DNA from: Lotus japonicus
Lineage: Eukaryota > Streptophyta > Magnoliopsida > Fabales > Fabaceae
Assembly: GCF_012489685.1 (NCBI RefSeq)
Contig: NC_080046.1
Coordinates: 58,890,195-58,954,194, forward strand
Direction of reading: 5' to 3'
DNA length: 64,000 bases
The notes under the pieces are model-generated. The model worked only from the letters and a program-made list of their open reading frames with translations, ran no database searches and was not told the origin of the DNA. This document shows, in pieces, positions 33,071 to 45,517 of this stretch (position 1 is its first letter; each line of letters opens with the position of its first letter). Made by a program: the position numbers and the translations under genes.

Positions 33071-33660
33071 CTTGTTTAGTGGTGTTTTTAGGGTCATTTC
33101 TTTCTTTGTTTTGAGTTTTTTTGTTGAGTCTCATGTAGTGTTTCATGCATTTTTATCTTTCTTTGAGTGTTTACTTCGTTTTGGTAATTTTGTAGTTTTA
33201 TAGGGAGTTTTCTTGCATTTTAAGTAAGTTTAGGACTTGCATGGTTTTATTGTGTTAATTGAAGGATCTCTTGTGCTAATAAGCTCTTTGAGCTTCTGGA
33301 ATTTTGCTTGGCTTGTTGGTAAGTTTGCAGATCAGAAACTGAAGGTGAAAGAAGGCCAAGAAGCATGGAATTGAAGGAGGACTTAAAGAGGCTTGAAAGA
33401 GGAGTTACAAGCGGAGGATGTGGAGGAAGTGCTTTTGCAACTGCATCCTTCAAAGGCTCCACGGGTACATGGCTTCCCAGCTTTATTTTATCAGAAATTA
33501 TGGAATATCATTGGGGACAACGTGGCAAAGTTTTGTCTACAGGTGCTCAACGGCTCAGGTTCTGGAAGAGGCTCTTGAGGGAAATCATACAGCTTCATCT
33601 CCCAGGAGTGGATCGTCGTCGTTATCTTCACGACCATCTACCCCCCCCCCCCAAATAAAC
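33071..33660. repeat. Chimeric stretch with a second copy of a LINE RT piece
   Basis: 33071-33410 is LTR-like text (atgcatttttatctttcttt and similar). 33414-33560 repeats 31701-31845 of the LINE RT almost exactly, with about three or four substitutions. The text then leaves the LINE at a glycine/serine-rich reading and ends with a run of C at 33642-33653. Probably a template-switch or recombination product. Confidence 0.75.
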
Positions 33661-35515
33661 ACATAAACAAATAATGCAAGGGTCAGGTCAACAGAAACAA
33701 CAACATATTCAACAGCAGAAAGCACATAATGTATTTTAATGAGTCTTTTATGGGTATAATAAGTCAGTTAGTCAGTGTACTAGCGGAATCTCACATCACA
33801 CAACCCACCAAACCTTCCTTGGCCAATCACATACATCCGCAGATGTACAAATCACGTGAAGCTGCAATACTTCACAAAAATCTTATGGTGACCGCAGTCA
33901 ACCAAACACACGTGGAGCCGCAATGATCCACAAAATTCTCCCTCGCGTGCAAGCTACCGTTTTCTCTAACGGAACCGTCGTTCTCATGGCCCATAGTCTT
34001 CACTAGACCTATGTCCAATTAAATTACATTTCCACTTTTTACTTGCAAGCGAGTTATTTCTCTTTCTCTTATATTGAGGCTCTAAGTCAAGTCTTCCTAG
34101 AGTCTTTATTTCTCTTCACAAAACTAAAGGTAGCAACACAACATTCACATTGCACAAAAGGGAATTACAACTAGGTGAGCGACCCTTTTGTACAAAAAAC
34201 CAATCAACAGTGTGAAATCATTTAAGAATAGCCATATACATAAAATCATGCATATTATGTCACAACAGCATCACAAGGCAAGTATCAAGGCTCATGAAAT
34301 CAAGCTCAACAGCATATAACTCACAGCATCTCCTAAACACATGTTCCTAACAAAACTTCAAACATTTTCGCAACTCAACATATTGACAGCAGAAACAACT
34401 TTCACAAAAACAGAGCCACGGAATGCATCTTTCAACCAAAAATCACGTATGATGCTTTTCTGGAAAGCTATTTTAAATATCTACAACTCTCTAGTTAAAA
34501 TAATTTTCATTTGCGCCCCATAATTAGGTGATATTACTCCTTAAAGTTTCTGTCCGACACAGGGAAAAACAGCAGGTATGACAGTTACCCAAAACGACCT
34601 ACAACACACAATACTAGACCAAAATTTATGATCTTTATATGCCTGGAAAGCTCTTTCGAAGATCTACAATTTGTATGTTAATCATTTCTTTATTTGGAGA
34701 CCATAAACAAGTGAAAATAGGACCTGAAGTTTACTGTCCAGCACAGAAATCTGACAGAGAATGCGCGCACTTGCCATCAATTTCGTTTTAGCCATTCTAC
34801 TCTAAGGGTTCTAAGTCATCTACCAGCATCAAATATAGTAACATGTTCACAGTGTAACCCAATATCACATGGAAAAAGTCCAACACACATCGCATATTCA
34901 AAACCTCAAGCACATCAATCAAGTTCATACATAAAATCATGTCAAAGCATGACAATATGGCCTAGACATGCTACCCAAGTCCTAGGACCAGCCCTTACCT
35001 TGATTAAGAGTGAAGAAATCAAAAGTTGGGTGATGAAGAAGGGATCAAAAGCTGCTGTCCAAGACCCTCTCTTCATGGGCTTGGGTTTCTTTTCTTTTCT
35101 CTTGAGCCCGCTCCAAGTCAAACCCTTGACCCAATAACTTAAGCACTTAATCAGATCTGAATCTAATTAAAAACTTAAGCCCTCTTAAGTAATTTCATAA
35201 TCAAATTCGGAATTAGAAGAAAACAAACTAATTTACTCGCTGGTACTGTACAGCCGGAACCACCGTCGCTTAAACGCGAATATCTCGAGCTACAGAGGTC
35301 GGAATGACCTGATTCCACTTCGAGAATTTTCTTAACTTAAAGTGCTACAACTCTCATGAAGGAAGTTTTCCCAACCGAGGTCGTTAAGACCCTCTAAAAA
35401 TCCACACAAGTTGACAGCTATAATCTGTCAATTTACAAACTTGGCCAAAAACCTCATTTTTATCAATTTTTCTCAAAAACGATACAAAATGAATTTAGGG
35501 CCTTACAATAAATAA
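33661..35515. other. Probable LTR-retroelement noncoding region
   Basis: No ORF above 65 codons has any recognisable domain. The style (short Ca-rich phrases such as ccgtcgcttaaacgcgaata at 35263, gtctgtccgacacagggaaa at 34550) is like the long LTRs of plant gypsy elements, but no paired LTR, PBS or PPT could be found. Ends with a (TA)n run at 35517-35535. Confidence 0.35.
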
Positions 35516-35561
35516 ATATATATATATATATATATTTTCTAATGCAGATTTAATATTAAAT

Positions 35562-35756
35562 AGGGTTAAGGGTCATATTAGTCCCTGTGTTTGTAAAAAT
35601 GTTTGATTTTGGTCTCTCAGTTAAAAAACCGTCACTAACTGTATTATAAACCGCCACTAACTGTAAAAAAAACCGCCACTAATCATCATATTTTTGCTAA
35701 GGGACCAAAATCAAACACTTTAACAAACACGGGGACTAATATGACCCTTAACCCTA
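35562..35756. repeat. Foldback MITE
   Basis: About 195 bp. The left arm begins agggttaagggtcatattag and the right arm is its near complement ending aatatgacccttaaccct. Arms are about 55 bp. The loop holds three copies of a ccgccactaactgta-like unit. Flanks are AT-rich, so the target duplication is not clear. Confidence 0.75.
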
Positions 35757-36728
35757 ATAAATATGTATTCAAAGTTAATAAAAAACAAAATCTTTAATTT
35801 TTTTTATATATGCTTTTTGTTTTGCCACTGAATCCGTAATAGTCTCTCAGTCCTTCTCACTCATATGTCAAGTACTTTCTGTTATCAATGAACTGATATG
35901 TGACATGTTTTTTAATTACCAGGAGGTCAGTCATATACCATGAACAGGGACTGTGTTGTTTGATAATCCTGACAAACTTATTTGGAATACATGCAGCATA
36001 AGACTGTAAGGATTGAAGCAAGACAAAAGTTTAAATGAAAAGATACCAATTTTTAAGGAATTTACTAATGAAAGAGATTCATTGAAGAAATATAACAAAT
36101 ACATATGTCAAAGAAAGCGATATAAGCCCAAGTGCAAACCTGGTCAGGATCATGACAGACAAACAATTTGTAAACTAGTTTTCTATTTAGGGTAGCTGAA
36201 AGAGGGAATCTCATTGGGAAGAAATCAGTTGAATATGATTGGCTATGGAAATTGTATAAAAGAATCACTGACTTATCAATTTGAGTGTGAAATATTAGCT
36301 ATGACCAAGTCTATTAATTTTGGTTTTAGTTTGATCAAAAAGAGTTTGCTAAACCATATATAAGTACAATAACCACACAGATCAAACCCATAATGAGCAT
36401 AGGCCAAACAATTATTGACAGATAAATTTGTGTTTTAATCTACCGTCACCTTTTTTCTTATTTCATTATGATATAATTGAATACTTTTAAAATTTTCAAG
36501 AATCATTTTAGTCAACTTTTGAACTTTAAATCTTATTATAACTATGTTGACCCGTCAAGTCTTCTTTCCGACCATACACATTTCACGAAAAATCACTCAC
36601 CCACCGTCCATTTTATTCTTACACTCAATCATTTCTCTCTCAACTTGTAAGAACCTCTTTCTCTCTCTTCCCACTATGGACCGCGGCGTCAAAGCCTTCT
36701 TGGCTGTCATCGGTAGCTTCACTCAGTC
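35757..36728. other. Mostly featureless DNA
   Basis: A short reading frame from ATG 36676 (MDRGVKAFLAVIGSF) looks like a possible gene start after a pyrimidine-rich leader, but it ends at 36740 without any known domain. Nothing else recognised. Confidence 0.4.
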
Positions 36729-36822
36729 ATTTTACTTATAAATTATTCAACACTCGCATTTTACTTATAAATTATTTAACACTCGCATTTCACTTATAAA
36801 TTATTCAACACTCACATTTTCG
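36729..36822. repeat. Three tandem copies of a 29-bp unit
   Basis: Units of cattttacttataaattatt followed by caacactcg, with small changes in each copy. Confidence 0.8.
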
Positions 36823-37087
36823 GTCATTGTGTGAATTTTTAAAAAGTTTTCACTCACACTTGAATTCTAACACCGGGTGAATGAATAATGAAGGGTCGTA
36901 GAGTGGCAAAACAATGCAGTGTACTTGAATTTTAACCTCAATACCCAATAAGATTGGGCTCCTTTCCCATTTTTCTCTTGGTCAGCCCAATAAAAAAAGA
37001 ATACTGGCAGGGTTTTCCCTTCAGTTAGGGTTCAGTTCAAGTTCATAAATCTTTTGAGCCAAAAAAACAAAAACTCAGAAATCATAA

Positions 37088-37156
37088 ATGGCTTCTATGT
37101 TCTGCAACTCAGCGTTGAGGGTAGCTTCCAGGTCCCTCACAAATCGAATTGATTAA
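37088..37156 (+). pseudogene. NFD6-like N-terminal fragment
   Basis: A 22-codon frame MASMFCNSALRVASRSLTNR followed by two residues and TAA. The start resembles the mitochondrial targeting sequence of plant NUCLEAR FUSION DEFECTIVE 6-like proteins (memory-based). The leader upstream (tcagttagggttcagttcaa) looks like a 5' UTR. The rest of the gene is missing. Low confidence because the match is short. Confidence 0.4.
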
Positions 37157-37581
37157 AAAGTTTGTAAGAAGTAATGAAAAATCTGGTAAAATCTGGTTTA
37201 GGGCTTATTTAGTTGTCATTAGTGGCTTATTGTGTTTAGGATTGTTAGTGTCTATAAATAGCCATAGCCATAGCAGAAAGCTGTGTGTAGAGAGAAGACA
37301 ATTCTGATGCAGCACTACATTATTGCTTCCACTGTAGTGGCATGGGACAACTCATTTTCTTTATGAGTGTAGGGTGACGAGGGAAGTGTATTATTGGGTG
37401 CCTTTAGCTATTACTCCCTCCGGTCCTATTTATAAGCAACAAAAAAAAATTCACATAGTTTAAGAAATGTAGTTAAACTAGATAAAATACATTAAATATG
37501 TCTTGAATCAAAATAAACTTCCAAAATTACCCTTTATTATTAGTGTTGGAAAGTGAAAAAGAGAGAGAAAAAAGTGGAGAT

Positions 37582-38059
37582 TGTTGGGGTTGATTGCAAT
37601 GTAAGTCCCACATTGCTAATGAAGGAGAAAAAAGATCAAGTTATGCATCTTGGAGAAGTCCCACATCGCTTAGATTAGTGAGGGGTGGGAGGGTTTAAGA
37701 CTATATATAGGGATCTCAGGCTCCTTGTTTCAACACACCAAAACACCAAAGATGTAGCACCTGAAAACACTTTAAGTTTATATTTGTGTTTCCTTTTTCT
37801 CTTATGCTCTTGTTTTAGAGTATTGTGAGATGTAGTTCAAATATTTACTTTGGAGAGTGTGGGTGTACTGGGGTTATGGGGTGGTTGAGAGTGAAGTCTA
37901 TGTGTTGTAACAATTTTCACATAGTGTTTATTCTCTGGTTGTCGGTTTTGACAACGGTCGTGGTTTTTTCTCCGGTTTTGGAGTTTCCACGTTATATTCT
38001 TGTGTTGTTGATTGCGCTCCTGTTTTACTTTACTTCTTCAGCTGTGTTATTTCCTAACA
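37582..38059 (+). repeat. Solo LTR, copia type
   Basis: 478 bp from tgttggggttgattgcaatg to ttatttcctaaca. Contains the phrases aagtcccacatcgcttagat and actatatatagggat (TATA region), common in short plant copia LTRs. No internal region follows, and flanking 5-mers differ (gagat versus gtatt), so it may be a recombined or truncated LTR. Confidence 0.65.
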
Positions 38060-40247
38060 GTATTCACTAACTTTCTACCTTATGTATTGAGGGCTAAGGC
38101 CTTTTAGGTAACTTTGGCTTAGTTCCAATGCCCTAGTGTTTCCTGCTGTATTGCCCACTGGGCTTTGGGCCCTAAACCGGCCTGTTTTTAATATACCAAG
38201 TACCTTTGACAACAAAAAATAGACACGTGCGTCTGTTGTAAAAGTAAGAGAACAGAAATAATAGAAAATTCAATTCCCCTCCAATCTTATCTTCTCTCAG
38301 TTGCTGAACCATTATTGTGTGGTATTCCTCAAAGGCTCTAACATAGGTTTAGTGGGGCATCACTTTATAGTTTATGGGCTCTTGTTGGAGAATATACTTT
38401 GAGGCTTAATGGGGCATGCGAGAGAGATTGATATATGGAGATGTTTCCCAGATAGCATTTCTGATTGATTGGGGGATAAAGCACGTTTTGATAACAGTTT
38501 GAATTGATCCTTGTTAACAAAGGCTTTTGTTAGAGTAGAGTTTATACTAGATCGGTTGTAATTTATTTCTTTTGTTTTTTGTGGTCTATTCCTTTGATTT
38601 GTATTCACATCTTAATTCTTTTATATTTGGATTTAGTACCCTTGTGCTGAATTTTTATACAATTTTTTGGCTTTTCAAAAAAGAAACCTTACCTGTATGG
38701 CTGTACGTACACATACCTTAATAAACATTGTTTATATTTGGATTTACATATACACAGGTTAATTAACAACTTATGAGTTTACAAGTATAGTTAGATATTT
38801 ACGACTCTAATTAGTTAAATATAGTTAATAAAGTTTACCATGATTAGATAGTAGGTCCAGTTAATGAAACTCTTTCTCATTCAGCAAAAACTACGACTAT
38901 ATTATAGATTTTTGCCACTGTTAAGTTAAGTTAATCTCTCAGACTCTCACGCATCACCACTATTGTAGCCTCAGTTGTGTTAGTTATAATGACCATTCTT
39001 GACATGGCAGCTCCTTCCCCAACCTCCACCGTGTTCAACAAACCGAGAGTAGAAAAGTAAAAATTGGCTTCTCGGTTGTCTCCACTATCTTTTCTTAATT
39101 GTATATACATGATAATTATATGCATGTGTCATGTGTGTATTTATGAATTGATTAATTCTAGCGTTTGTGTAAGTAAATTAAACCAAGGATCCATCAATTT
39201 GTGACACGTTCGTGTTTACTTCATTAGCCGGCCAAGTTTTATGTTTTATTCCTTTTTTTTTTACTGCCAATGATCGCCGTATAGAATTTTTTTTTTGCAA
39301 ATAAAAGTTAATTTATTTAATTGATAGAGACTTGAAAACAATTCTTTCAAGTGAACAAATTGTACAAACACCCAAACTGATATAATTAGTTCCAACCAAC
39401 ATTATGAAAAACCTTGTAACATATTTTTTTTTTGGTCAAAACCTTGTAACATATTAAGGACCATGACAGACACCTTTGGATATGTCTCAGGGTCGTGCAA
39501 CCCTTTAGCCAAAAAAGGCTGATGCCTAAGGCCTAAGAAAAAAATAAGGCCCAATAAAAGATTTTGTTAAAAAGGACCAACATATGCACCCACTGCACTG
39601 ATACTCCAGAATCACCCACGCCAGCATTAGCTTACTGCCACATAATAAAATAGGGTCTTGCTCTTGAGTCGGTGGTCAAATCCCCAATAGATCAAAGTCT
39701 TCAATGCAAAATACCACCAATTATTGATTGACTAACACCCATCAACCAAAATCAACCAAAATCTTATGCAAAAGAACCCCCATTCTTTTACCGCCAACTC
39801 TTCATGTGTTTTTAACTTTTTATTTCCTTCTTTATTTATTATTGACTCATGGAATTTATCTAAAAAACAACTTTTATCATTATTTGATAGTATTACTCCT
39901 GGGCATTTTGCTCAACACAAATAAGTCTGAGGGTCATGTTCCCTACAGGATACAACGCCAGTTCAAGTGTGGAGGAACCCGCCCTCATTTGTTTATGCAT
40001 CACTGTTCTTAGATACTATTAGTTTTTCTTTGTCGTTAATTTTCCTCCTGTAACCAAAAAAAAGAAAAAGAAAAAAAGAGATATAGGGTAGGAAAAGAAA
40101 ACAAATACAAGAAGAGAAAATGAGTAGAAATTGAATAGAAGAGAAAATTGGGTGCAAATATTTCAAGAACTCTTTAAATAATTAGTCGTAAAATTTGGGT
40201 GATTCTTTTATCGCCAACATCCACACCACATATTTTTCTCACAACTC
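38060..40247. other. Intergenic DNA, nothing firm
   Basis: 38060-38220 resembles a LINE 3' end (ccctaaaccggcctgttttt, then an A-rich tail). The rest has no recognisable gene or element end. Confidence 0.4.
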
Positions 40248-40445
40248 TCTACCACCACCACCACCACCGTCACTAGCACCATATCCATCGCCACCGCCCA
40301 CCATCATCGCGAACACCCATTGCTACTACCATGGTGCCACTGCCACCACCACCGCCAAAACAATGTGATTGCCACCACTACTACCGTTGTCATAGGTAAC
40401 ATTCACCTCTACCTCCTCTACACTCTTCCCACCACCACCACCACG
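40248..40445. repeat. CCA/CCG trinucleotide-rich low-complexity tract
   Basis: Runs such as accaccaccaccaccaccgt, with interruptions, on the plus strand. No long ORF spans it. Confidence 0.8.
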
Positions 40446-41126
40446 TAATGCCAGTAGAAGATGCCTTATAACAATGACTATTATGAATTTACAAAGTTGT
40501 AAATAAATTTTTTAAGACCCAAAGGTGAAAACCACTAAGTAGATTCATAAAAAGTTAAAAACTAATTTAGATTTTTAAAATTTTCGAATATAAAACAAAA
40601 CCCTAAAAAAGCACATATTATTCTTCTACCACCTATACTAGTGTTACATAATAGCAGGTTTTGAAAAGAATAATAAATTGGCTTAATCCAGTTTTTGGTC
40701 CCCAACCTTTGCCATAAATATGGTTTTAGTCCCTCGCCGAGCAAAGGTAGGTATTGATCCCCAGTTTTTTGCAAAATAGTTGGCTTTGGTCCTTTCGGCC
40801 GGTTGGGTCAACGCCGGAGCTCTGCCATCTAATGTGTCCCTTGTCGTGTCAATTAATGAGCTTACGTGGCTTTTCTTTTTCTTTTTCATTTAAATTCTAA
40901 AAAAAATCATAATTAAAACCCTTTAATCCATTCTTCCTAATTAATCTTTAACCTAATTACTAATTAAAAATATTCATAAAAAATAAAAAATTAAACACAC
41001 TAATTTTTTTTTTGAAATTAAATGTAACACACTAATTAGTCGTGCTTGGACATGACTACTCCAAGAACCTTGTCTTCTCCGTCTCGCTTGATTTGACTAT
41101 TCTTCTTTAGCTTAGCTTTTTTTTTT
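40446..41126. other. Featureless, with a partial foldback-type arm
   Basis: 40681-40860 has the ggcttaatcc...ttggtcccc style of the elements at 35562 and 41127, but I find no matching second arm nearby, so it is probably half of a degraded element. Confidence 0.35.
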
Positions 41127-41670
41127 GGCTTAATTGCAACTTTGGTCCTCGACGTTTACCAATGCCACGATTTTGGTCCCCCCACCTAATTTAATTACGT
41201 GGATGGTCCCTGACGTTGTAGGTCGTGTGCAACGTTAGTCCTACCGTTTATTTCTTAATAGAGGAGGCTTACGTGGACGTCCAGTTGGAGAGAGAAAGGA
41301 GATATGAGGAGAGAGGGAAGCACGTGAGTATCACGTGACCCTTATCTGAACTCATTATACCCAAACCCCTGACTTCCCTGGAACGAAGAAGGTAACGCGA
41401 TTTAGATCCCTAGGGTTTCAGATTTGGGTATAATGGGTTCATATAAGGTTCATGTGAGTTCACGTGATACTCACGTGCTTCCCTCTCTCCTCAGATCTCC
41501 TTTTTCTCTCAAACTAGACGTCCACGTAAGCCTCCTCCATTAAGAAATAAACGGTAGGACTAACGTTGCACACGGCCTGCAACGTCGGGGACCATCAATG
41601 TAATTAAATTAGGTGGGGGACTAAAATCGTGGCTTTGGTAAACGTCGGAGACCAAAGTTGTAATTAAGCC
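41127..41670. mobile_element. Long-armed foldback element
   Basis: 544 bp with arms of over 200 bp. The left begins ggcttaattgcaactttggt and the right ends with its complement accaaagttgtaattaagcc. Arm features such as cgtttatttcttaat and its complement attaagaaataaacg confirm the pairing well inside. Flanked by T runs on both sides, which may be a target duplication. Non-coding; its transcript would form a long hairpin. Confidence 0.85.
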
Positions 41671-41861
41671 TTTTTTTTTTGTCAAATTCTTTAGCTTAGC
41701 TAGTCTAGTGTTTTTTACTGGAATTTTCCTTTCAAGTTGTCGTTAGCCCCTGGGCCATCTCCTTGTCCTGCGTGACCTATTTTCTGAGGTTGGATCTCCT
41801 TGTGGCATTTGGGCCATGTGCCTTTGTTCTTTTGCAGCCCGCTGTGTTTTTTTATTGAAAT

Positions 41862-42080
41862 GCATGTGAATCTCACAAACTCACATTTACTATGTGGTGA
41901 ATTGGATCATTTTTTTATTTTTTATTTTTGGGTGTATATGTGTGTGAATATTTTAGACCTCTTGGCCCAGTATGTTTAGTGATACTGTGATAGTGTGTGA
42001 ATCTGCCAATGCTTTGCGTGTGTGTGGGTAATTCAGGGTTAATATGTGTGTATATTTGTCTATTTGTAATGGGCTTAGAA
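41862..42080 (+). repeat. Dispersed repeat, inverse copy at 61958-62160
   Basis: The plus strand here (for example gtgaatctgccaatgctttg, gtaatgggctta) equals the minus strand at 61958-62160 (caaagcattggcagattcac, agcccattac). TG-rich, no ORF. Confidence 0.8.
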
Positions 42081-42128
42081 AAATCAATGAGTTAGTCACG
42101 GTTAGTTCTTTTCCCTATCATCAGAAAC

Positions 42129-42840
42129 ATGCCCTACCCAGCGGAGAAAGACTATACTGGAGCGATCGCTAAGAGAAAGAAGAAGGAAAGGCAGGACGCC
42201 ATTGACACTGCTGAATCTCTAAAGGAACTCCTTCCTAATCACCCACGATTTATGGCCGGGGCGGCGGGCCTTAACTTGCCCCCACCGGAGCCATGAGGCT
42301 TCTATGTTGGAACTGTCGCGGGGTGGGGGCGACCGCGACAGTCAACGAGCTTAGGGATCATGTCACTAAGCAAAAGCCCTCAGTTGTGTTTCTCATGGAA
42401 ACACGTGCTCGAAGAACAAAAATCGAACGTCTAAAATACAACCTCAACTTCTCCAGCTACCATGTAATTGATCCCATTGGCACAGCGGGCGGATTGGCCC
42501 TTCTTTGGAAGAAGGATTGCACAGTTGAGGTATTAGAGGCCACCACGACCTACATCCACACTTTAATTAGCTTCCTAGAGAATATCATTGGCACGTAATT
42601 CACCTTCATCTACGGAGACCCGATACACCACATAAGACTCGCTCTTTGGCAAGCAATCTCGCGACTCCAACCTATAGGGCAGAGAGCTTGGTGCTGCCTG
42701 GGTGATTTCAACGAGACCCTCTCCCACAGTGACAAAGATGGTCTTATACCTCAATCACATCGCAGCTTGGATAGGTTTAGAGGTTTTGTGGACTCTAATG
42801 CTCTTTTAGGTGTGGAAACCAAGGGATGCATGTTCATTTC
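42129..42840 (+). mobile_element. L1-type LINE fragment: ORF1 tail and ORF2 endonuclease start
   Basis: The ORF1 C-terminus (42129-42294) is Lys/Arg-rich, ending NHPRFMAGAAGLNLPPPEP. Its stop TGA overlaps the ORF2 start in ATGA at 42292-42295. ORF2 begins MRLLCWNCRGVGATATVNEL, the EEP-type endonuclease domain, continues with VVFLMETRARRTKIERLK, has one in-frame TAA at 42596-42598, then continues with FTFIYGDP and WCCLGDFNETLS. The LINE text ends at about 42840, where the integrase part of a Sirevirus begins in opposite orientation. Broken and truncated. Confidence 0.85.
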
Positions 42841-43657
42841 TGACAAGCACAATCCTGCAACCCTTCTCGTTTTGCACTTGGGCAAAAAAGGTAGAGAACA
42901 CAGAATGAGACTCATCCTTGCGGCTTAAGAATTTTACCCATGTCCAGCGGGTATAGTCGTCAACAATGACCATCCCATATCTCTTGCCACCTATAGACTC
43001 AGTTTTCACTAGTCCAAATAGGTCGATATGCAGAAGTTCTAATGGCCTTGAGGTGGAAACAACATTCTTTGCCTTGAACATGACTTTTGTAAATTTGCCT
43101 TTCTGACATGCTTCACAAAGAGCATCTGAAGAAAACTTCAGAGTGGGTAAGCCCCTGACAAGGTCAAGCTTACTCAGCTGAGAAATCTTTCTCATACTGG
43201 CATGCTCTAACCGTCTATGCCATACACATTGCTCCTCATTAACAGAAAGAAGGCACTTTACTTTCTGAGATTCCAACTCAGATAATCTGATGTTATAGGG
43301 TTTTTTCCACCTCTTGTTGTTAAACAGAACAGAGCCATCGTTTTGACTTACATCCCTACAAGACTTTTGATTGAAAATAACATCATAACCCTTGTCAGCT
43401 AATTGACTTATTGACAATAAGTTATGCGTTAAACCATCTACCAACAGAACATTATCAATGCATAGACTATTATCAATACCAATAGTACCAAAACCAACAA
43501 TTTTACCCTTCTCATTGCCACCAAAACCAACTTCGCCTCCAGGCTTAAGTTTTAGGTCTTGGAACATACACCTTTCTCCTGTCATGTGTCGCGAGCATCC
43601 ACTGTCTAGATACCATGATTGGTGTTTCAGTGGAGCTATCAAGGATATCTGCAACAT
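42841..43657 (-). pseudogene. Copia pol N-terminal part, truncated in integrase
   Basis: GAG-pre-integrase and integrase start: WYLDSGCSRHMTGERCMF (protease-type DSG with zinc-type context), VWHRRLEHASMRKISQLSKL, CEACQKGKF, LLHIDLFGLV, then VIVDDYTRWTWVKFLSRKD. It is cut before the second and third catalytic acidic residues of the integrase. Open over about 270 codons. Confidence 0.85.
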
Positions 43658-43773
43658 AGATAATTTTTTCCTTAGGTACCCACCTTTTGGGTCATTTCTT
43701 GTTAGTTACCCCAGAGGTTCTGACAACCTTGGGTTTCTCAACATGATAATGCAAAGGAATCTGAGCATGATAT

Positions 43774-45442
43774 TTAGACATAGAGAAAGTTTCCTTTTTG
43801 AGAGTGGGGGTTAGCAACTTTATCAGGCAATAGTTCAGGCAATATAGTACCAGAGGGTACAAAATGTTCATACAAAGATTTTTCCTTAGGCATAGGAGGC
43901 TCCTTTCTACTGGGTCTAGAATAGTCAATGTCGTACATTCCGTTTCTGCTTACGCCATAGATCATTGAAACCATTAAGCTTCTGTCTACGCTTTTAGCTA
44001 GGAATCTTTGAAAATATTTTTCATATTTTGATTCATTCTTACAATCAGAGGCATCACAAGCAACAACTTCTTCTAATTTAACAATTTGATTTTTGAGCAC
44101 AGAGTTAGAATTTACTAAAGCATGATTACTCTCATTTAATTCAGAAATTCTTTTCTCATGTTCAGTAGAAGTTTTAGAGACAGCAGAGAAATCCTTTTTC
44201 AACTTTTTATGCTTAGTCAAAAGAGAATTATATTTATCCATGATTTCAGATAAAGCATCTTTAAGTTCAGAAGTTGAGAAGGATGCGAATACCTCATTTT
44301 CATCATCTGAATTTGGATCATCCTCTGATGCAGATTCAACATTAGGTGCATCATTAGACTCTGCTTCTTTGTCCTTGACAATTGCCATGAGTTCTTCAAC
44401 AATTTCACCATCATAATCAATTTCTTCTGACTCTGAGTCATCAAAAGTCACCATGAGGCCTTTCTTTGCTTTGAAGTGCTTCTTAGGCTTCTTGTCCTTT
44501 TTCAGCTTGGGACAATCACTCTTGTAGTGTCCTGATTATTTGCACTCATAGCAAGTGACTTCTTTTGACGAGGACTTCTTATGATCGGATGAAGATTCAT
44601 GCTTTCCTTTGACCTTTGATGAGCCTCTGTACTTGCTCTGCCTGTGCTTCCAGATGTGGTTGAGCTTTTTGGAGATCAAGGTTAGCTCATCTTCATCAGA
44701 ATCTTCAGAGGTTTCTTCAGATTCTTCTGCTTCTTGGAGAGCTTTGGCTTTTTTCAGATTTGGATTTTAGAGTTATAGACTTCTTCCTGTGAGTCTGATG
44801 CTCAGCACGATCTAACTCATGACTCTTCAGAATACTTATGAGTTCTTCCAAACTCAACTGGTCAGAATCTCTTGAAAACTTCAAGGAAGTTATCAAAGGT
44901 ACCCAATTTTCAGGAAGACCTCTAAGGATCCTCTTGACATGATCAGCAGTAGTGTAGCTTTTGTTGAGAACTCTTATTCCAGCAACAATCAGCTGGAATC
45001 TGGAAAACATATCTCCAATGGATTCGCCAGGTTCCATCTGGAAAGCTTCGTACTTCTTGATCAAAGACATCGACTTTGTCTCCTTCACTTCTTTGTTTCC
45101 TTCATGAGTCATCTTCAAGGAATCAAAGATAGACTTAGCATACTCATGATCTGCTATCTTCTGATATTCTTCATAAGAGATAGCGTTGAGAAGAATGGTT
45201 CTAGCTTTATGATGTTCTGAGCATTTCTTATTCTGCTCAGCCGTCATCTTCTCTCTTGAGATCTTTTCGCCATCAGCATCAACTGGACGCGTGTAGTCAT
45301 CTACGATGATATCCCAGAGATCGGCATCGAAGCCAAGAAAGAAGCTTTCGATTCTATCTTTCCAGTACTCGAACTTTTCTCCATCAAAGATAGGAGGCTT
45401 TGCACTGTAAACATCTTTTTGCGCATCACTGGTGGTAGCCAT
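43774..45442 (-). pseudogene. Copia gag with UBN2-like capsid region
   Basis: The ATG at 45442 opens MATTSDAQKDVYSAKPPIFD and FEYWKDRIESFFLGFDADLW, followed by the capsid core (KKCSEHHKARTILLNAIS, SMSLIKKYEAFQMEPGESIG, LRGLPENWVPLITSLKFSRD), to a frame break near 44717. A degraded zinc-knuckle region lies at about 44480-44550, where one expected Cys codon area contains a stop. A second open stretch (44454-43774) encodes acidic and coiled-coil-like sequence. Would assemble the particle in a working element; broken here by at least one frameshift. Confidence 0.85.
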
Positions 45443-45503
45443 CACAGTTTTTCACACCGGCCCAGATCACTGAACACTGTTAGGTGTGGTAATCAGAACT
45501 TTC

Positions 45504-45516
45504 GCTCTGATACCAA
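45504..45516 (-). other. Primer-binding site of Sirevirus copy 2
   Basis: In sense TTGGTATCAGAGC, one base from the LTR end, same as copy 1. Confidence 0.85.
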
Positions 45517-45517
45517 T

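Noticed and set aside
37412..37460. Stowaway-like end (ctccctccggtcctatttat)
   Set aside because: No matching right end found within 1 kb, so not called as an element.
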